Positions 51,579-60,014 of a DNA stretch of 64,000 nt are shown in pieces (within the stretch, counting starts at the first letter, position 1; the number at the start of each line of letters is the position of its first letter). This DNA comes from Nocardioides sp. REDSEA-S33_B3. Lineage in GTDB: Bacteria; Actinomycetota; Actinomycetes; Propionibacteriales; Nocardioidaceae. The stretch is from positions 1-64,000 of the forward strand of contig LUPK01000040.1 in the NCBI GenBank assembly GCA_001627335.1, read 5' to 3'. Under the pieces are notes generated by a model. The model did no database searches. It saw only the letters and a list, made by a program, of their open reading frames with translations, and was not told the origin of the DNA. The translations under genes and the position numbers were made by a program.

Positions 51579-52804
51579 GCGTAGACCTCCGACGCAGCGC
51601 CGGTGCCGCCGCCGGCGGTGACCGGCACGCCCGCGGCGCGCAGCACCGCCTCGAGCGCGGCGAGGGTGGTGAGCACGGCGTCGCGGCGGGCGTTCCAGCC
51701 CATCGTGCCGATCCGCCAGACCCTGCCGTGCAAAGGGCCGAAGGAGGTGCCGATCTCGATGCCGAAGTCCTCCAGCATCGTCGCGCGGGCTGCGTCCCCG
51801 TCGACGCCGTCGGGGATGTGCACGGCCACGACGTTGGTCATCTTGTGCTCGACGTCGCCGAAGACCTCCAGGCCCAGGCCGCGCACGCCCTCGAGCATCG
51901 CGGTGCCGTGCAGCCGGTGCCGCTCGATCGCCTGGTCCAGGCCCTCCTCGAGCAGCACCTGCGCGCAGGCGCGGGCGCCGTAGAGCATCGTCGTGGCCTC
52001 GGTGTGGTGGTTGAGCCGGCGCGGGCCCCAGTAGTCCATGATCTGCGCGAGGTCGAGGTAGTTCGACGCGATCCGGGTGCCGCGCGGCCGGTCGTCGTCG
52101 GTGCGCAGCCCGGCCTCGACGTGCTTGCGGCCCTCGATCACCTCCACCGCGCGCGGCCCGATGGTGATCGGGGCGGATCCGGACGGCCCGCCGAGGCACT
52201 TCTGCAACCCGGCGCTGGCCACGTCGATGCCCCAGGCGTCGGTCTCGAACGGGTTGCCCCCGAGGCTGGCCGTGGCATCGACGTAGAGCAGCACCCCCTC
52301 GCGTCGGCAGATCTCCCCGATGCCCGATAGCGGCTGGCACATGGTGGTCGAGGTGTCGCCCTGGACGGCCGCGACCAGGCGCGGACGCACCCGGCGTACG
52401 GCGTCCTCGACCGCCTCGTCGGGCACGACCTCGCCCCACGGCACCTCGACGGTGTGCACCTCCGCGCCGCAGCGCTCGGCGATCTCGACCAGCAGGTGGC
52501 CGAAGCGTCCGAGGACCGGCACGAGCACCCGGTCGCCCGGCTCGAGCAGGCTGACCAGCGCGGCCTCGATGCCGGCGCGGGAGGTGCCGTCGACGAGCAG
52601 CGTGTGCTCGTTGTCGGTGCGGAAGACCTCGCGGTAGAGCGCCATCGTCTCGTTCATCGCCGCGGTCATCGACGGGTCGAACTGGCCGACGAGCTGCATC
52701 GACATCGCCTGCAGCACCCGGGGGTGGGCGTTGATCGGGCCGGGGCCCATCAGCAGCCGCGGCGGCATCGGCGGGCTCGGGCTCGGGCTGGGTGGTGTGG
52801 TCAT
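51575..52804 (-). CDS. pucG: Ureidoglycine-glyoxylate aminotransferase (PucG type)
   Basis: Class V PLP aminotransferase of 409 residues. MGPGPINAHPRVLQAMSMQLVGQFDP is the alanine-glyoxylate-type entrance; LVDGTSRAGIEAALVSLLEPGD binds phosphate; DATASLGGNPFETDAWGID and the Schiff-base Lys in ASAGLQKCLGGPSG follow. It would transfer the amino group of (S)-ureidoglycine to glyoxylate, giving oxalurate and glycine, as in Bacillus. ATG 52804 overlaps the allantoinase stop by 4 bases. The N-terminus starts with a Pro/Ser-rich run. Confidence 0.87.
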   Translation of the reverse strand: MTTPPSPSPSPPMPPRLLMGPGPINAHPRVLQAMSMQLVGQFDPSMTAAMNETMALYREVFRTDNEHTLLVDGTSRAGIEAALVSLLEPGDRVLVPVLGRFGHLLVEIAERCGAEVHTVEVPWGEVVPDEAVEDAVRRVRPRLVAAVQGDTSTTMCQPLSGIGEICRREGVLLYVDATASLGGNPFETDAWGIDVASAGLQKCLGGPSGSAPITIGPRAVEVIEGRKHVEAGLRTDDDRPRGTRIASNYLDLAQIMDYWGPRRLNHHTEATTMLYGARACAQVLLEEGLDQAIERHRLHGTAMLEGVRGLGLEVFGDVEHKMTNVVAVHIPDGVDGDAARATMLEDFGIEIGTSFGPLHGRVWRIGTMGWNARRDAVLTTLAALEAVLRAAGVPVTAGGGTGAASEVYA

Positions 52805-54129
52805 GCTGCTGCCTCCCGAGTGAGCAGACGGCCGGCGGTCGGCTCCTCGCCGCGCAGCCAGGTGTGGGTGACCGAGCCGGCGAGCCGGCGGCCGTCGTAG
52901 GCGCTGATCGGGTGCCGGTGGGCGAGGTCGGCGGCGCGCACGTCGAGGGGTGCGGCGGTGTCGAGGACGGTGAGGTCGGCGTCGGCACCGACCGCGATCC
53001 GACCCTTGTGCGCCAGCCCGACGAGGTCGGCGGAGGCGGTGGCCATCCAGCGGCTGACCTGTTCGAGCCCGATGCCGCGGGCGGCGGCCTCGTCGGCGAC
53101 GGCGGTGAAGCCGACCTGCAGCCCGGAGATGCCGCCCCAGGCCTGCTGCAGGTCGCCGTCGCCACGGCCCTTCTCCTCCGGGGTGGAGGGGGAGTGGTCG
53201 GAGACGACGCAGTCGATGACACCCTCGACCAGCGCGTCCCACAGGGCGTCGCGGTTGCCGCGGTCGCGGATCGGCGGGCAGCACTTGAACTGCGGGGCGG
53301 CGTCGGGCAGTTCCTCCGCGCTGAAGCAGAGGTAGTGCGGGCAGGTCTCGACCGTCACGGGCAGCCCCTCGGCGCGGGCGTCGGCGAGCAGGTCGAGGGC
53401 GCGGGCGCTCGAGAGGTGCAGCACGTGCACGCGGCAGCCGGTCGCGCGGGCACCGTCGAGCAGCCGGCGGATCGCGTCGGTCTCGGCGCGGTCGGGGCGG
53501 GAGAGCAGGAAGTCGGCGTACGCGCGGCTCGGCGGGTGGGGCGCCTCGTCGAGCACCCGGGCGTCCTCGGCGTGCACGATCATCAGCCCGCCGAAGCCCG
53601 CGATCTCGGCCAACGCGGCGTCGAGCTCGTCGGGGCCCAGGGGCGGGAACTCGTCGACGCCCGACGGGGCGAGGAAGCACTTGAACCCGAAGACACCGGC
53701 CTCCCACAGCGGCCGCAGGTCGGCGAGGTTGCCGGGCACGGCGCCGCCCCAGAAGCCCACGTCCACGCGCGCCTTCTCGGCCGCCACCTGCTGCTTGAGG
53801 CGGAGGTGGTCGACGGAGGTGGTGGGCGGGACGGAGTTCAGCGGCATGTCGATGATCGTGGTGACGCCGCCGCGGGCGGCGGCCGTCGTCGCCGTCGCGA
53901 ACCCCTCCCACTCGGTGCGGCCGGGCTCGTTGACGTGCACGTGGGTGTCGACGACGCCGGGCAGCAGCCGGGCGGTGTCGGGCAGGTCCACCGCGTCGGG
54001 GGCGTCGCGCCCGTCGTCGTACGCCGCCACCTCGGTGATCCGGCCGTCGGCGACGCGCACCGTGGCGGGACGGAGGGCACCGTCGACCAGGACGTGGCGG
54101 GCGCGCACGGCCGTGAGGGCCTCGACCAC
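52801..54129 (-). CDS. allB: Allantoinase
   Basis: Binuclear metal amidohydrolase of 442 residues that opens allantoin to allantoate. Metal ligands are in LLPGVVDTHVHVNEPGR, the carboxylated Lys in GVFGFKCFLAPSGV, His in MIVHAEDARV and HVLHLSSARAL, and Asp in CVVSDHSPSTPEEK. The GTG start (54129) lies 4 bases after the uricase stop, so the spacing is tight throughout this operon. Confidence 0.93.
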   Translation of the reverse strand: MVEALTAVRARHVLVDGALRPATVRVADGRITEVAAYDDGRDAPDAVDLPDTARLLPGVVDTHVHVNEPGRTEWEGFATATTAAARGGVTTIIDMPLNSVPPTTSVDHLRLKQQVAAEKARVDVGFWGGAVPGNLADLRPLWEAGVFGFKCFLAPSGVDEFPPLGPDELDAALAEIAGFGGLMIVHAEDARVLDEAPHPPSRAYADFLLSRPDRAETDAIRRLLDGARATGCRVHVLHLSSARALDLLADARAEGLPVTVETCPHYLCFSAEELPDAAPQFKCCPPIRDRGNRDALWDALVEGVIDCVVSDHSPSTPEEKGRGDGDLQQAWGGISGLQVGFTAVADEAAARGIGLEQVSRWMATASADLVGLAHKGRIAVGADADLTVLDTAAPLDVRAADLAHRHPISAYDGRRLAGSVTHTWLRGEEPTAGRLLTREAAA

Positions 54130-54133
54130 GTGC

Positions 54134-54964
54134 TCAGTCCTCCCTCATGACCGTGGCCTGGATGAGGCCGTAGGGCCGGTCCGCGGCGAAGAAGACCTCA
54201 CTGGGGTTGTCGAGGCCGAAGGGCTCGAGGTCGACGAGGAAGTGGTGCTTGTTCGGGCAGCTGAGGTCGATCGAGGTGACCGCGTCGTGGGCCTCGAGGA
54301 CCGCGCTGCCCATCGCGTAGATCGTCTGCTGCAGCGCGAGGCTGTGGTGGCCGGTGAAGGTGTCGAGCAGCGTGCGGGTGATGCTCGCGTGCAGCGCGTC
54401 CCAGTCGTGGTCGGTGCCGGCGTAGGTCCAGGTCGCGGTGAGGCTGGTGGCGAGGATGCGGTCGTCGGTCTCGACCAGGGTGGTGTAGCGGTCGCGCGGG
54501 AAGCCGTGGAACTCGGAGTCGGTGGACTTCAGGATCGTGCAGTCGCTGACCCCGGCGGTGACGCTGGTGCCGTCCGCGCCCCGCTCGACGCGGGCCGTGC
54601 GGGTGCTGGTGCCGTCGCGGAGGAACGCGTGGTCACCGAGGCGCCCCCAGGTGTGGGACAACGCGGTCATCTCCGCGCCCGTGACCTGGTCGAAGCCGTC
54701 GACGAAGTGGTCGGCCAGCCGCAGCAGGAAGGCCTCGGGGGAGTCGATGCCGTCGCGGGCGAAGGCGTAGACGGTGTTCTTCTGGGTGTCGGTGGCGACG
54801 ACCAGGCTGTTGTCGCCGTCGAGGTGGCAGGCCTCGAAGTCACCGCGCAGCTGGGTGGTGACGGTGAGGTCCTCGACGGTGTGCGCGTCCTGGTCGCGGT
54901 TGACCCGGACCAGGTGGCACTCCGCCTTGCCGTACTGGTTGGGTCCGAGCACGATCCGGCTCAT
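54134..54964 (-). CDS. Urate oxidase (uricase)
   Basis: Cofactor-free oxidase of 276 residues turning urate into 5-hydroxyisourate. The T-fold motifs are ILGPNQYGKAECHLVRV-like (VLGPNQYGKAECHLVRVNRD, active Lys), VVATDTQKNTVYA (active Thr) and LSCPNKHHFLVDL (active His), plus VSDCTILKSTDSEFHGFPRDRYTTL. The N-terminal OHCU domain found fused in some Bacillus homologues is a separate gene here. It lies 3 bases from HIU hydrolase. Confidence 0.96.
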   Translation of the reverse strand: MSRIVLGPNQYGKAECHLVRVNRDQDAHTVEDLTVTTQLRGDFEACHLDGDNSLVVATDTQKNTVYAFARDGIDSPEAFLLRLADHFVDGFDQVTGAEMTALSHTWGRLGDHAFLRDGTSTRTARVERGADGTSVTAGVSDCTILKSTDSEFHGFPRDRYTTLVETDDRILATSLTATWTYAGTDHDWDALHASITRTLLDTFTGHHSLALQQTIYAMGSAVLEAHDAVTSIDLSCPNKHHFLVDLEPFGLDNPSEVFFAADRPYGLIQATVMRED

Positions 54965-54967
54965 CTC

Positions 54968-55264
54968 TCAGCTCCCGCGGTAGGTCGAGTAGGCGAACGG
55001 GCTCAGCAGCAGCGGCACGTGGTGGTGCGCTCGGGCGGCGTTGGCGACGAAGGTCAGCACGACCTCGGGGAAGAATTCGCTGACCCCGGCGGTGTCGAAG
55101 CGCAGCGTCGTCGGGCCCTCGACCCCGGTCTCGAAGCGGGCGCGGCCGTCGGCGTCGGTGACCTGCTCCTCGGTGGCGCCGCTCAGCGTGTGCAGGGTGA
55201 CGGTGACACCGGCCGCGGGCTCGCCCCGGGCGGTGTCGAGCACGTGGGTGGACAGGCTGCTCAT
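54968..55264 (-). CDS. 5-hydroxyisourate hydrolase
   Basis: Transthyretin-like enzyme of 98 residues that hydrolyses 5-hydroxyisourate to OHCU. It begins LSTHVLDTARGEPAAGVTV, has the RFETGVEGPTTLRFDTAGV centre and ends in the family signature SPFAYSTYRGS. ATG 55264 overlaps the OHCU decarboxylase stop by 4 bases; the open frame continues upstream inside that gene. Confidence 0.95.
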   Translation of the reverse strand: MSSLSTHVLDTARGEPAAGVTVTLHTLSGATEEQVTDADGRARFETGVEGPTTLRFDTAGVSEFFPEVVLTFVANAARAHHHVPLLLSPFAYSTYRGS

Positions 55265-55746
55265 CGGTCCTCCTCGACCAGGTCCTCGAGCCGCAGCATC
55301 GCGATCTCGGTGAGCTGCTGCTTGGTGACGGCCAGCTCCGTGGCGTCGTCGTGGGTCAGGCGCTGCTCGAGCAGCTCGAGCATCTCGGCCGCGGAGCGGC
55401 CGGCGGCGCGGACGAGGTAGATCCGGTCGAACCGCTCCTCGTAGCGACGGTTCGCCTCCACGAACGCCTCCCGATCGGCGTCGGTCACACCGGCCTGCTC
55501 GCGGGCGGAGGTCGCCGCGGTCGAGCCGGTGCCGCGCTCGCCGATGCGGGGGTGGTCGGCCAGCGCGTGGTCGAGCTCGGCGTCGGACCAGGTGGCCAGG
55601 AGGTGGGCGGTGTCGAGCAGGGTCCGGCGGTCGGCGTACGGCCGGCGGACCAGGAGGGCGGCGACCCACCGCTCCACGTCGGCGCAGCCGCGCAGCGCAC
55701 GCGCGGCCTCTGGCGCCTCCATGGCGTTGAGCTCCCCGAGCCGCAC
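55261..55746 (-). CDS. OHCU decarboxylase
   Basis: Makes (S)-allantoin from 2-oxo-4-hydroxy-4-carboxy-5-ureidoimidazoline. The helical protein has 161 residues; the catalytic His is in LADHPRIGERG and a further conserved region is ANRRYEERFDRIYLVRAAGRSAAEMLELLEQRL. First gene of the long purine operon, GTG start. The 133-base gap upstream holds the likely promoter, a hairpin and TGAAAC boxes. Confidence 0.93.
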   Translation of the reverse strand: MRLGELNAMEAPEAARALRGCADVERWVAALLVRRPYADRRTLLDTAHLLATWSDAELDHALADHPRIGERGTGSTAATSAREQAGVTDADREAFVEANRRYEERFDRIYLVRAAGRSAAEMLELLEQRLTHDDATELAVTKQQLTEIAMLRLEDLVEEDR

Positions 55747-55767
55747 CGCACCCTCCCTCGCCGGACC

Positions 55768-55844
55768 CCGGCCCCTCGTGGGGCCGGCCCTCCTAGGGTG
55801 AAACTAGTGCTCCGATGTTAAGCGCGTCTGGAACTCGTGTTTCA
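55768..55844 (-). promoter_or_regulatory. Purine operon control region
   Basis: On the minus strand a TAACAT-like -10 lies near 55818-55823. TGAAAC (55799-55804) and its inverse GTTTCA (55839-55844) flank it, 40 bases apart. Downstream, in the leader, CCGGCCCC/GGGGCCGG (55768-55775 with 55780-55787) forms a perfect 8-bp hairpin with a 4-base loop that could act as an attenuator. TGAAAC is shared with the ABC importer promoter at 41378-41404. Confidence 0.5.
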
Positions 55845-55879
55845 GCCCCATTTCGTCCCCTCGCTCGGCGAGGAGGAGG

Positions 55880-57397
55880 TCAGCCCAGGGAGACGGCGAG
55901 GTCGAGCAGGGCACGGTCGCGGCCGGGGGCGGCGACCAGGCTGACGCCGCAGGGCAGGCCGGCCCGGGTGGCCAGCGGGAGCGAGACGGCGGGGGCGCCG
56001 GCGAGACCGGCCACGCAGGTCAGCCGCATGGTGGCGTCGCGCACCGCCTGGAGGCCCTGGCCGAGCAGCGGGGCGACCGAGGAGGACGACGGCAGCACGA
56101 GGACCCGGTCGCCGATGAGGTCGTGCAGCCGGGCGCGGGCGGAGACGACGGCGTCGTACGCCGCGTCCGCGTCGGCCTTGTCGATCGAGGCGGCGTGGCG
56201 GAAGCGGGTGCGGACGTCGGCACCGAGGGTGTCGAGGCGGTCGGCGAGCCAGCCGCCGCGCACGGCCCAGGCCTCCCACGCCTGCCAGGTCTGGAAGGCC
56301 TGCAGCCACGAGGTCAGCTCCCCCAGCGGCCAGCCCTCGCGCACGATGAGGCCCTGGTCGGCGACCCACGCCTCGACGGCCGAGCGGACGTCGGGCTCGG
56401 CAAGCGCGAGGAGCTCGGGGACGACGACGAGGTCGGTGCCACCGCTGACGCTGTCGGGCGGCAGCAGCACGTCGCCGACCTCGCGCAGAAGCGCGGCTGA
56501 GCGGGTCAGCCAGCCGACGGTGTCGAAGGTGGGGGAGAGGGCCAGGACGCCGTTCATCGGCAGCGAGCCGTGGGTGGTGCGGATGCCGGTCAGGCCCTGG
56601 TACGCCGCCGGCACCCTGATCGAGCCACCCGTGTCGGTCCCGAGGCCGATCGTGGCGTGCCCGAGGGAGACGGCGGACGCGGAGCCCGACGACGAGCCGC
56701 CGGGGACCCGTCGCGGGGCGCGGGGGTTGGGCGGTGCGCCGAAGTGCGCGTTGGTGCCGGCCAGGGAGTAGGCGAACTCGTCGGTGCGGGCGATGCCGCG
56801 CAGCGAGGCGCCGGCCTCGACGAGGGTGTCGGCGACCGTCGCGTCGGAGCGCTCGACGGGGGCGGCGGCCTCCCAGGTGGGGTTGCCGGCGCCGACCTTC
56901 TGCCCGGCGACGGCGAAGAGGTCCTTGACCGCGACGCTCTCGCCGACCAGCGGACCGGCCGGGGCGCCGGGCACGAGCGGGTCGCCGACGACCCGCCAGA
57001 TCCGGGTGTCGAGGGCGGGGGCGGGCACCGAGACGTGGGCGGCGGTGACCTTCCAGCCGCCGCAGAAGTCGTCGTCGGTGCGGGCCCAGAGCTGGGTCTG
57101 CTGGCCGCGCCCGCCGCGGGCGAGCTCGGTCACCGCGACCACGAGAGCGTGGTCGGGGTCGGTGACCTGGACGTGGGTCTGCACCAGCCGGCGGGCCGGC
57201 GCACCGCCACGGCCGGAGCGGAAGGCGGCGATCTGGTCGTGACCGACGAGCAGGCCGTCGGCGTCGCCGCGCAGGGTCGTCGTGGCGGGCGCGAAGAGCC
57301 GGTCGAGGACCTCGACGTCGTCGCTCATGAGCGCCTGCTCGTAGGTGCGGAAGGCTTCGACCAGGCCCGGCGGCACCGGCAGGGACGGTCCGCTCAT
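55880..57397 (-). CDS. HpxZ-HpxY-like fusion amidohydrolase
   Basis: A 505-residue fusion. Residues 1-128 are a DUF3225/AtzH-HpxZ domain (PPGLVEAFRTYEQAL, RGDADGLLVGHDQIAAFRSGR, GRGQQTQLWARTDDD, GWKVTAAHVSV). Residues about 140-505 are an amidase-signature enzyme of the AtzE/HpxY type with the triad Lys158 (ESVAVKDLF), Ser235 (GGSSSGSA) and Ser259 (GTDTGGSIR). In Klebsiella, HpxX, HpxY and HpxZ are linked to oxalurate breakdown, the product of the PucG step encoded nearby, so I propose oxalurate as substrate. No HpxX/AtzG-like small subunit is seen. ATG 57397 overlaps the formamidase stop by 4 bases. Confidence 0.8.
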   Translation of the reverse strand: MSGPSLPVPPGLVEAFRTYEQALMSDDVEVLDRLFAPATTTLRGDADGLLVGHDQIAAFRSGRGGAPARRLVQTHVQVTDPDHALVVAVTELARGGRGQQTQLWARTDDDFCGGWKVTAAHVSVPAPALDTRIWRVVGDPLVPGAPAGPLVGESVAVKDLFAVAGQKVGAGNPTWEAAAPVERSDATVADTLVEAGASLRGIARTDEFAYSLAGTNAHFGAPPNPRAPRRVPGGSSSGSASAVSLGHATIGLGTDTGGSIRVPAAYQGLTGIRTTHGSLPMNGVLALSPTFDTVGWLTRSAALLREVGDVLLPPDSVSGGTDLVVVPELLALAEPDVRSAVEAWVADQGLIVREGWPLGELTSWLQAFQTWQAWEAWAVRGGWLADRLDTLGADVRTRFRHAASIDKADADAAYDAVVSARARLHDLIGDRVLVLPSSSSVAPLLGQGLQAVRDATMRLTCVAGLAGAPAVSLPLATRAGLPCGVSLVAAPGRDRALLDLAVSLG

Positions 57398-58506
57398 GGT
57401 CTCGACGCCCGCTCGCTTGCGCTCGCTGCTCGACCATCGAGGGCCGCGAAGTCGCTCTTCCGGATGCGCGCGTGCACGCCCTTGACCACGTCCACCACCT
57501 GGGAGATCTCGAAGTCGGTCGCCGCGGAGAGGTAGGCGTAGGCCATCCGCGGGTCCATGCCGTAGCGCGCGACCAGCAGGGTGATCGCGTGCCGGACGCA
57601 CTGCTGCACCGCGAGGTCGAGGTCCTCGTCGAGCCCGGTGGGGACGAGGTGGTCGACGGTCTCGGCGAGCGGGGAGACGACCTGGCCGAACTGCGCCACC
57701 GCGTCGGCCGCGGGCACGACGTCGAGCCGGACGGTCGCGCGCAGCGAGGCCTCGAGCGCGGTCAGCGCGACCTCGCCGTCGCCCTGCGCGAAGTGCGGGT
57801 CGCCGGCGTAGAAGAGGGCGTCCTCGACCTGCACCGGCAGGTAGAGCGTGGCGCTCGCGGTCAGCAGCGAGATGTCGAGGTTGCCGCCGTGGGGCCCAGG
57901 CGGCACCGAGTGCGGCCGCTGGTCGCCGGCCACCGCGACCCCGAGGATGCCGAGGAACGGCGCCATCGGGAAGCGGACGACCGGCCCGTCCCCGATCGGG
58001 CCGGGGACCAGGCCCATCTCCGCGTGCGTGCCGTCGTCGGCGACGCGGGCGAAGGCGGAGAAGACGTCGCCCTCGAGCGGGTACTCCCCGGGCAGGGCCC
58101 CGCGTCCGTGCCGGTTGGACACCACGCCGTACGGCACCCGCGGCGCGGTCTCGAGCAGCGTGATCGCGAGCAGGTCGCCGGGCCGTGCGCCGGTCACCGC
58201 CACGGGGCGGCTCACCACGTGCGGCCCGTCGACGCCGACGACGTGCGGGGCCTCGGAGGCCGCGAGGGCTCGGGCGTCGGCGAGCACCGGCACGTCGTAC
58301 GCCGCGAAGAACCGATCGGGGTCGCGTCCCTGGTCCTCCAGGACGCCCTCGTGGCTCAGCGTGTCGAGGGTGACCTCGTCACCCGGCTCGACCCGCAGCA
58401 CCGGCGCGTCGGTGGCGCAGGGGAGGCGTCCCCACAGGACGTTCTCGACCGTGGAGGGCAGATAGGCCCCGCGGATCGGGCCGGTGCCGATCTCCAGAGG
58501 GTCCAT
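57394..58506 (-). CDS. Acetamidase/formamidase family protein
   Basis: Amide hydrolase of 370 residues, FmdA/AmdA fold. Typical segments are PVLRVEPGDEVTLDTLSHEG, GPIRGAYLP, VPYGVVSNRHGRGALPGEY, GPHGGNLDISLLTASATLYLPVQVEDALFYAGDPHFAQGDGEV and the final YLSAATDFEISQVVD. Together with the adjacent amidase fusion it may finish oxalurate breakdown, for instance by acting on oxamate or formamide; this is inference. TAGGGT on the minus strand lies 12 bases before ATG 58506, so it starts its own leaderless transcript. The C-terminus is repeat-derived. Confidence 0.85.
   Translation of the reverse strand: MDPLEIGTGPIRGAYLPSTVENVLWGRLPCATDAPVLRVEPGDEVTLDTLSHEGVLEDQGRDPDRFFAAYDVPVLADARALAASEAPHVVGVDGPHVVSRPVAVTGARPGDLLAITLLETAPRVPYGVVSNRHGRGALPGEYPLEGDVFSAFARVADDGTHAEMGLVPGPIGDGPVVRFPMAPFLGILGVAVAGDQRPHSVPPGPHGGNLDISLLTASATLYLPVQVEDALFYAGDPHFAQGDGEVALTALEASLRATVRLDVVPAADAVAQFGQVVSPLAETVDHLVPTGLDEDLDLAVQQCVRHAITLLVARYGMDPRMAYAYLSAATDFEISQVVDVVKGVHARIRKSDFAALDGRAASASERASRP
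57396..57437. repeat. GGTCTCGA-type repeat at the formamidase/amidase junction
   Basis: ATGGTC (57396-57401) pairs with GACCAT (57432-57437), with CGCTCGC-rich sequence between. It encodes the last ~14 residues of the formamidase (ALDGRAASASERASRP) and touches the next start codon, so the repeat has extended the coding end of the upstream gene. Confidence 0.6.
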
Positions 58507-58618
58507 GCCAGAACCCTAGGGGGACGTGACGTGGCTCAGGCGTCCCAGGTCCAGGAGTCGAGCACCTGCTGGTTGACCGCGGCGCACACAGGGGGAGGCG
58601 AAGGTGGAGCATGGCGAC

Positions 58619-59188
58619 ATGGACGAGCTCGCGTACTACCTAGGCATGCCCGCCCACGGCGCCCTCGCGGTCGTCGTCTCGACGGTGGTCCTCTACACCG
58701 CGATCACCAGCCTGCTGAGCCGCGCCGGCCAGCGGCTCTACGCCTCGCCCTCGAGCCTGGACCTGGCGGTCGTCACGGTGCTCGGCGCGATCGTGGGTCG
58801 CTCGATCCTCGGCCAGGTCCCGACGCTGAGTGGCGGCCTGCTGGCGCTGGGCACGCTGTTCGTGGTGGAGGGGCTGGCGGGGCGGGTACGCCGCAGCGAG
58901 CGGATGTCGCGCCGGCGTCGACACCGTGCGGTGGCCGTGATGGTCGCCGGGCACGTGCAGCGTCACGAGCTGCAGCGGCTGGGTCTCGACGAGTCCGTGC
59001 TGTGGAGCGCCCTGCGGTGCGCCGGGGTGCGTGGCCCGCACGAGGTGTCGCTCGTGGTCGTCGAGCCGGACGGCCGGTTCAGCGTGCTGAAGGTGGGGGA
59101 GACCGTGCACCCCGCGGCCCTCACCGGTGTCCGGCACTCCGGCGAGCTGCTGGACCAGCTGGCCGACGTGGGTCACCGCGCCCAGTAG
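58619..59188 (+). CDS. DUF421 (YetF-like) membrane protein
   Basis: Protein of 189 residues with three membrane helices (VVVSTVVLYTAITSLL, DLAVVTVLGAIVGRSIL, LLALGTLFVVEGL) and a cytoplasmic C-terminal domain whose LLxxxLRxxGVxxxxEVxLVVVEPDGRFSVLK pattern is typical of DUF421/YetF. The function is unknown. ATG 58619 follows GGTGGAG by 9 bases; GTG 58604 is an alternative. It is divergent from the formamidase gene. Confidence 0.82.
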   Translation: MDELAYYLGMPAHGALAVVVSTVVLYTAITSLLSRAGQRLYASPSSLDLAVVTVLGAIVGRSILGQVPTLSGGLLALGTLFVVEGLAGRVRRSERMSRRRRHRAVAVMVAGHVQRHELQRLGLDESVLWSALRCAGVRGPHEVSLVVVEPDGRFSVLKVGETVHPAALTGVRHSGELLDQLADVGHRAQ

Positions 59189-59198
59189 GTTCACCGAC

Positions 59199-60008
59199 GT
59201 GACCCACGAGCTCGACCGACACCTGTCCCTCACCGCACTCGGCGAGGGCCGCTACGCCGGCGACCTCGACGGCGGCTGGAGCGTCGGCGGCGGCATCAAC
59301 GGCGGCTTCCAGCTCGCGCTGGCAGGCCGGGCCATCTCCCAGCACCTCGAGGGCAAGCCCGACCCGGTCGCGGTCTCGGCGCACTACCTCTCGGCCGGGA
59401 CCGCGGGCCCGGCCGAGGTCGCCGTCGACGTGCGACGGGAGGGCGGCCGGATGGCCACGGTCGCGGCCGACCTGTCCCAGGACGGGCAGACCCGGCTGAC
59501 CCTGCTGGCGACGTACGCCGACCTCGACCGCTTCGAGGGCGAGGTCCGCACCACGGCGACCCCGCCGGAGCTGCCGGCGCCCGAGGACTGCACGGGGCCG
59601 GAGGACGTGCCGGACTTCGTCCTGGAGCTGGCGCCGATGATGCGCCGCTTCGAGATGCGCTTCCCGGTCGAGCAGACCGGTTGGGTGCGGGGCGAGCCGC
59701 GGGGCGTGGGGCACCTGTCGGCGTGGTTCCGGATGATGGATGGGCGCGAGCCGGACCCGGTGTCGCTCCTCATGGTCCTGGACGCGCTGCCTCCGGTGAC
59801 GTTCGACCTGGGCTTGATCGGGTGGGCGCCGACCCTTGAGCTGACCGCGCACGTGCGGGCGAAGCCGGCGCCGGGCTGGCTGCGCGTGCAGCACCACACG
59901 CGCAACTTTGCGGGCGGGATGTTCGAGGAGGACTGCGAGGTCTGGGACTCGACCGGACGCCTCGTCGCGCAGTCGCGTCAGCTGGCCCTGGCTCCACGGA
60001 CCAGCTGA
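59199..60008 (+). CDS. TesB-like acyl-CoA thioesterase
   Basis: Double-hotdog thioesterase of 269 residues. The first half has VGGGINGGFQLALAGRAI and PVAVSAHYLSAGTAGPAEVAVDVRREGG; the second has HLSAWFRMMDGREPD, LLMVLDALPPVTFD and ELTAHVRAKPAPGWLRVQHHTRNF, the usual two-domain arrangement of TesB/thioesterase-like superfamily proteins. GTG 59199 is chosen because TAGGTT (59186-59191) starts 13 bases upstream. Substrate unknown. Confidence 0.85.
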   Translation: MTHELDRHLSLTALGEGRYAGDLDGGWSVGGGINGGFQLALAGRAISQHLEGKPDPVAVSAHYLSAGTAGPAEVAVDVRREGGRMATVAADLSQDGQTRLTLLATYADLDRFEGEVRTTATPPELPAPEDCTGPEDVPDFVLELAPMMRRFEMRFPVEQTGWVRGEPRGVGHLSAWFRMMDGREPDPVSLLMVLDALPPVTFDLGLIGWAPTLELTAHVRAKPAPGWLRVQHHTRNFAGGMFEEDCEVWDSTGRLVAQSRQLALAPRTS

Positions 60009-60014
60009 GCCAGC

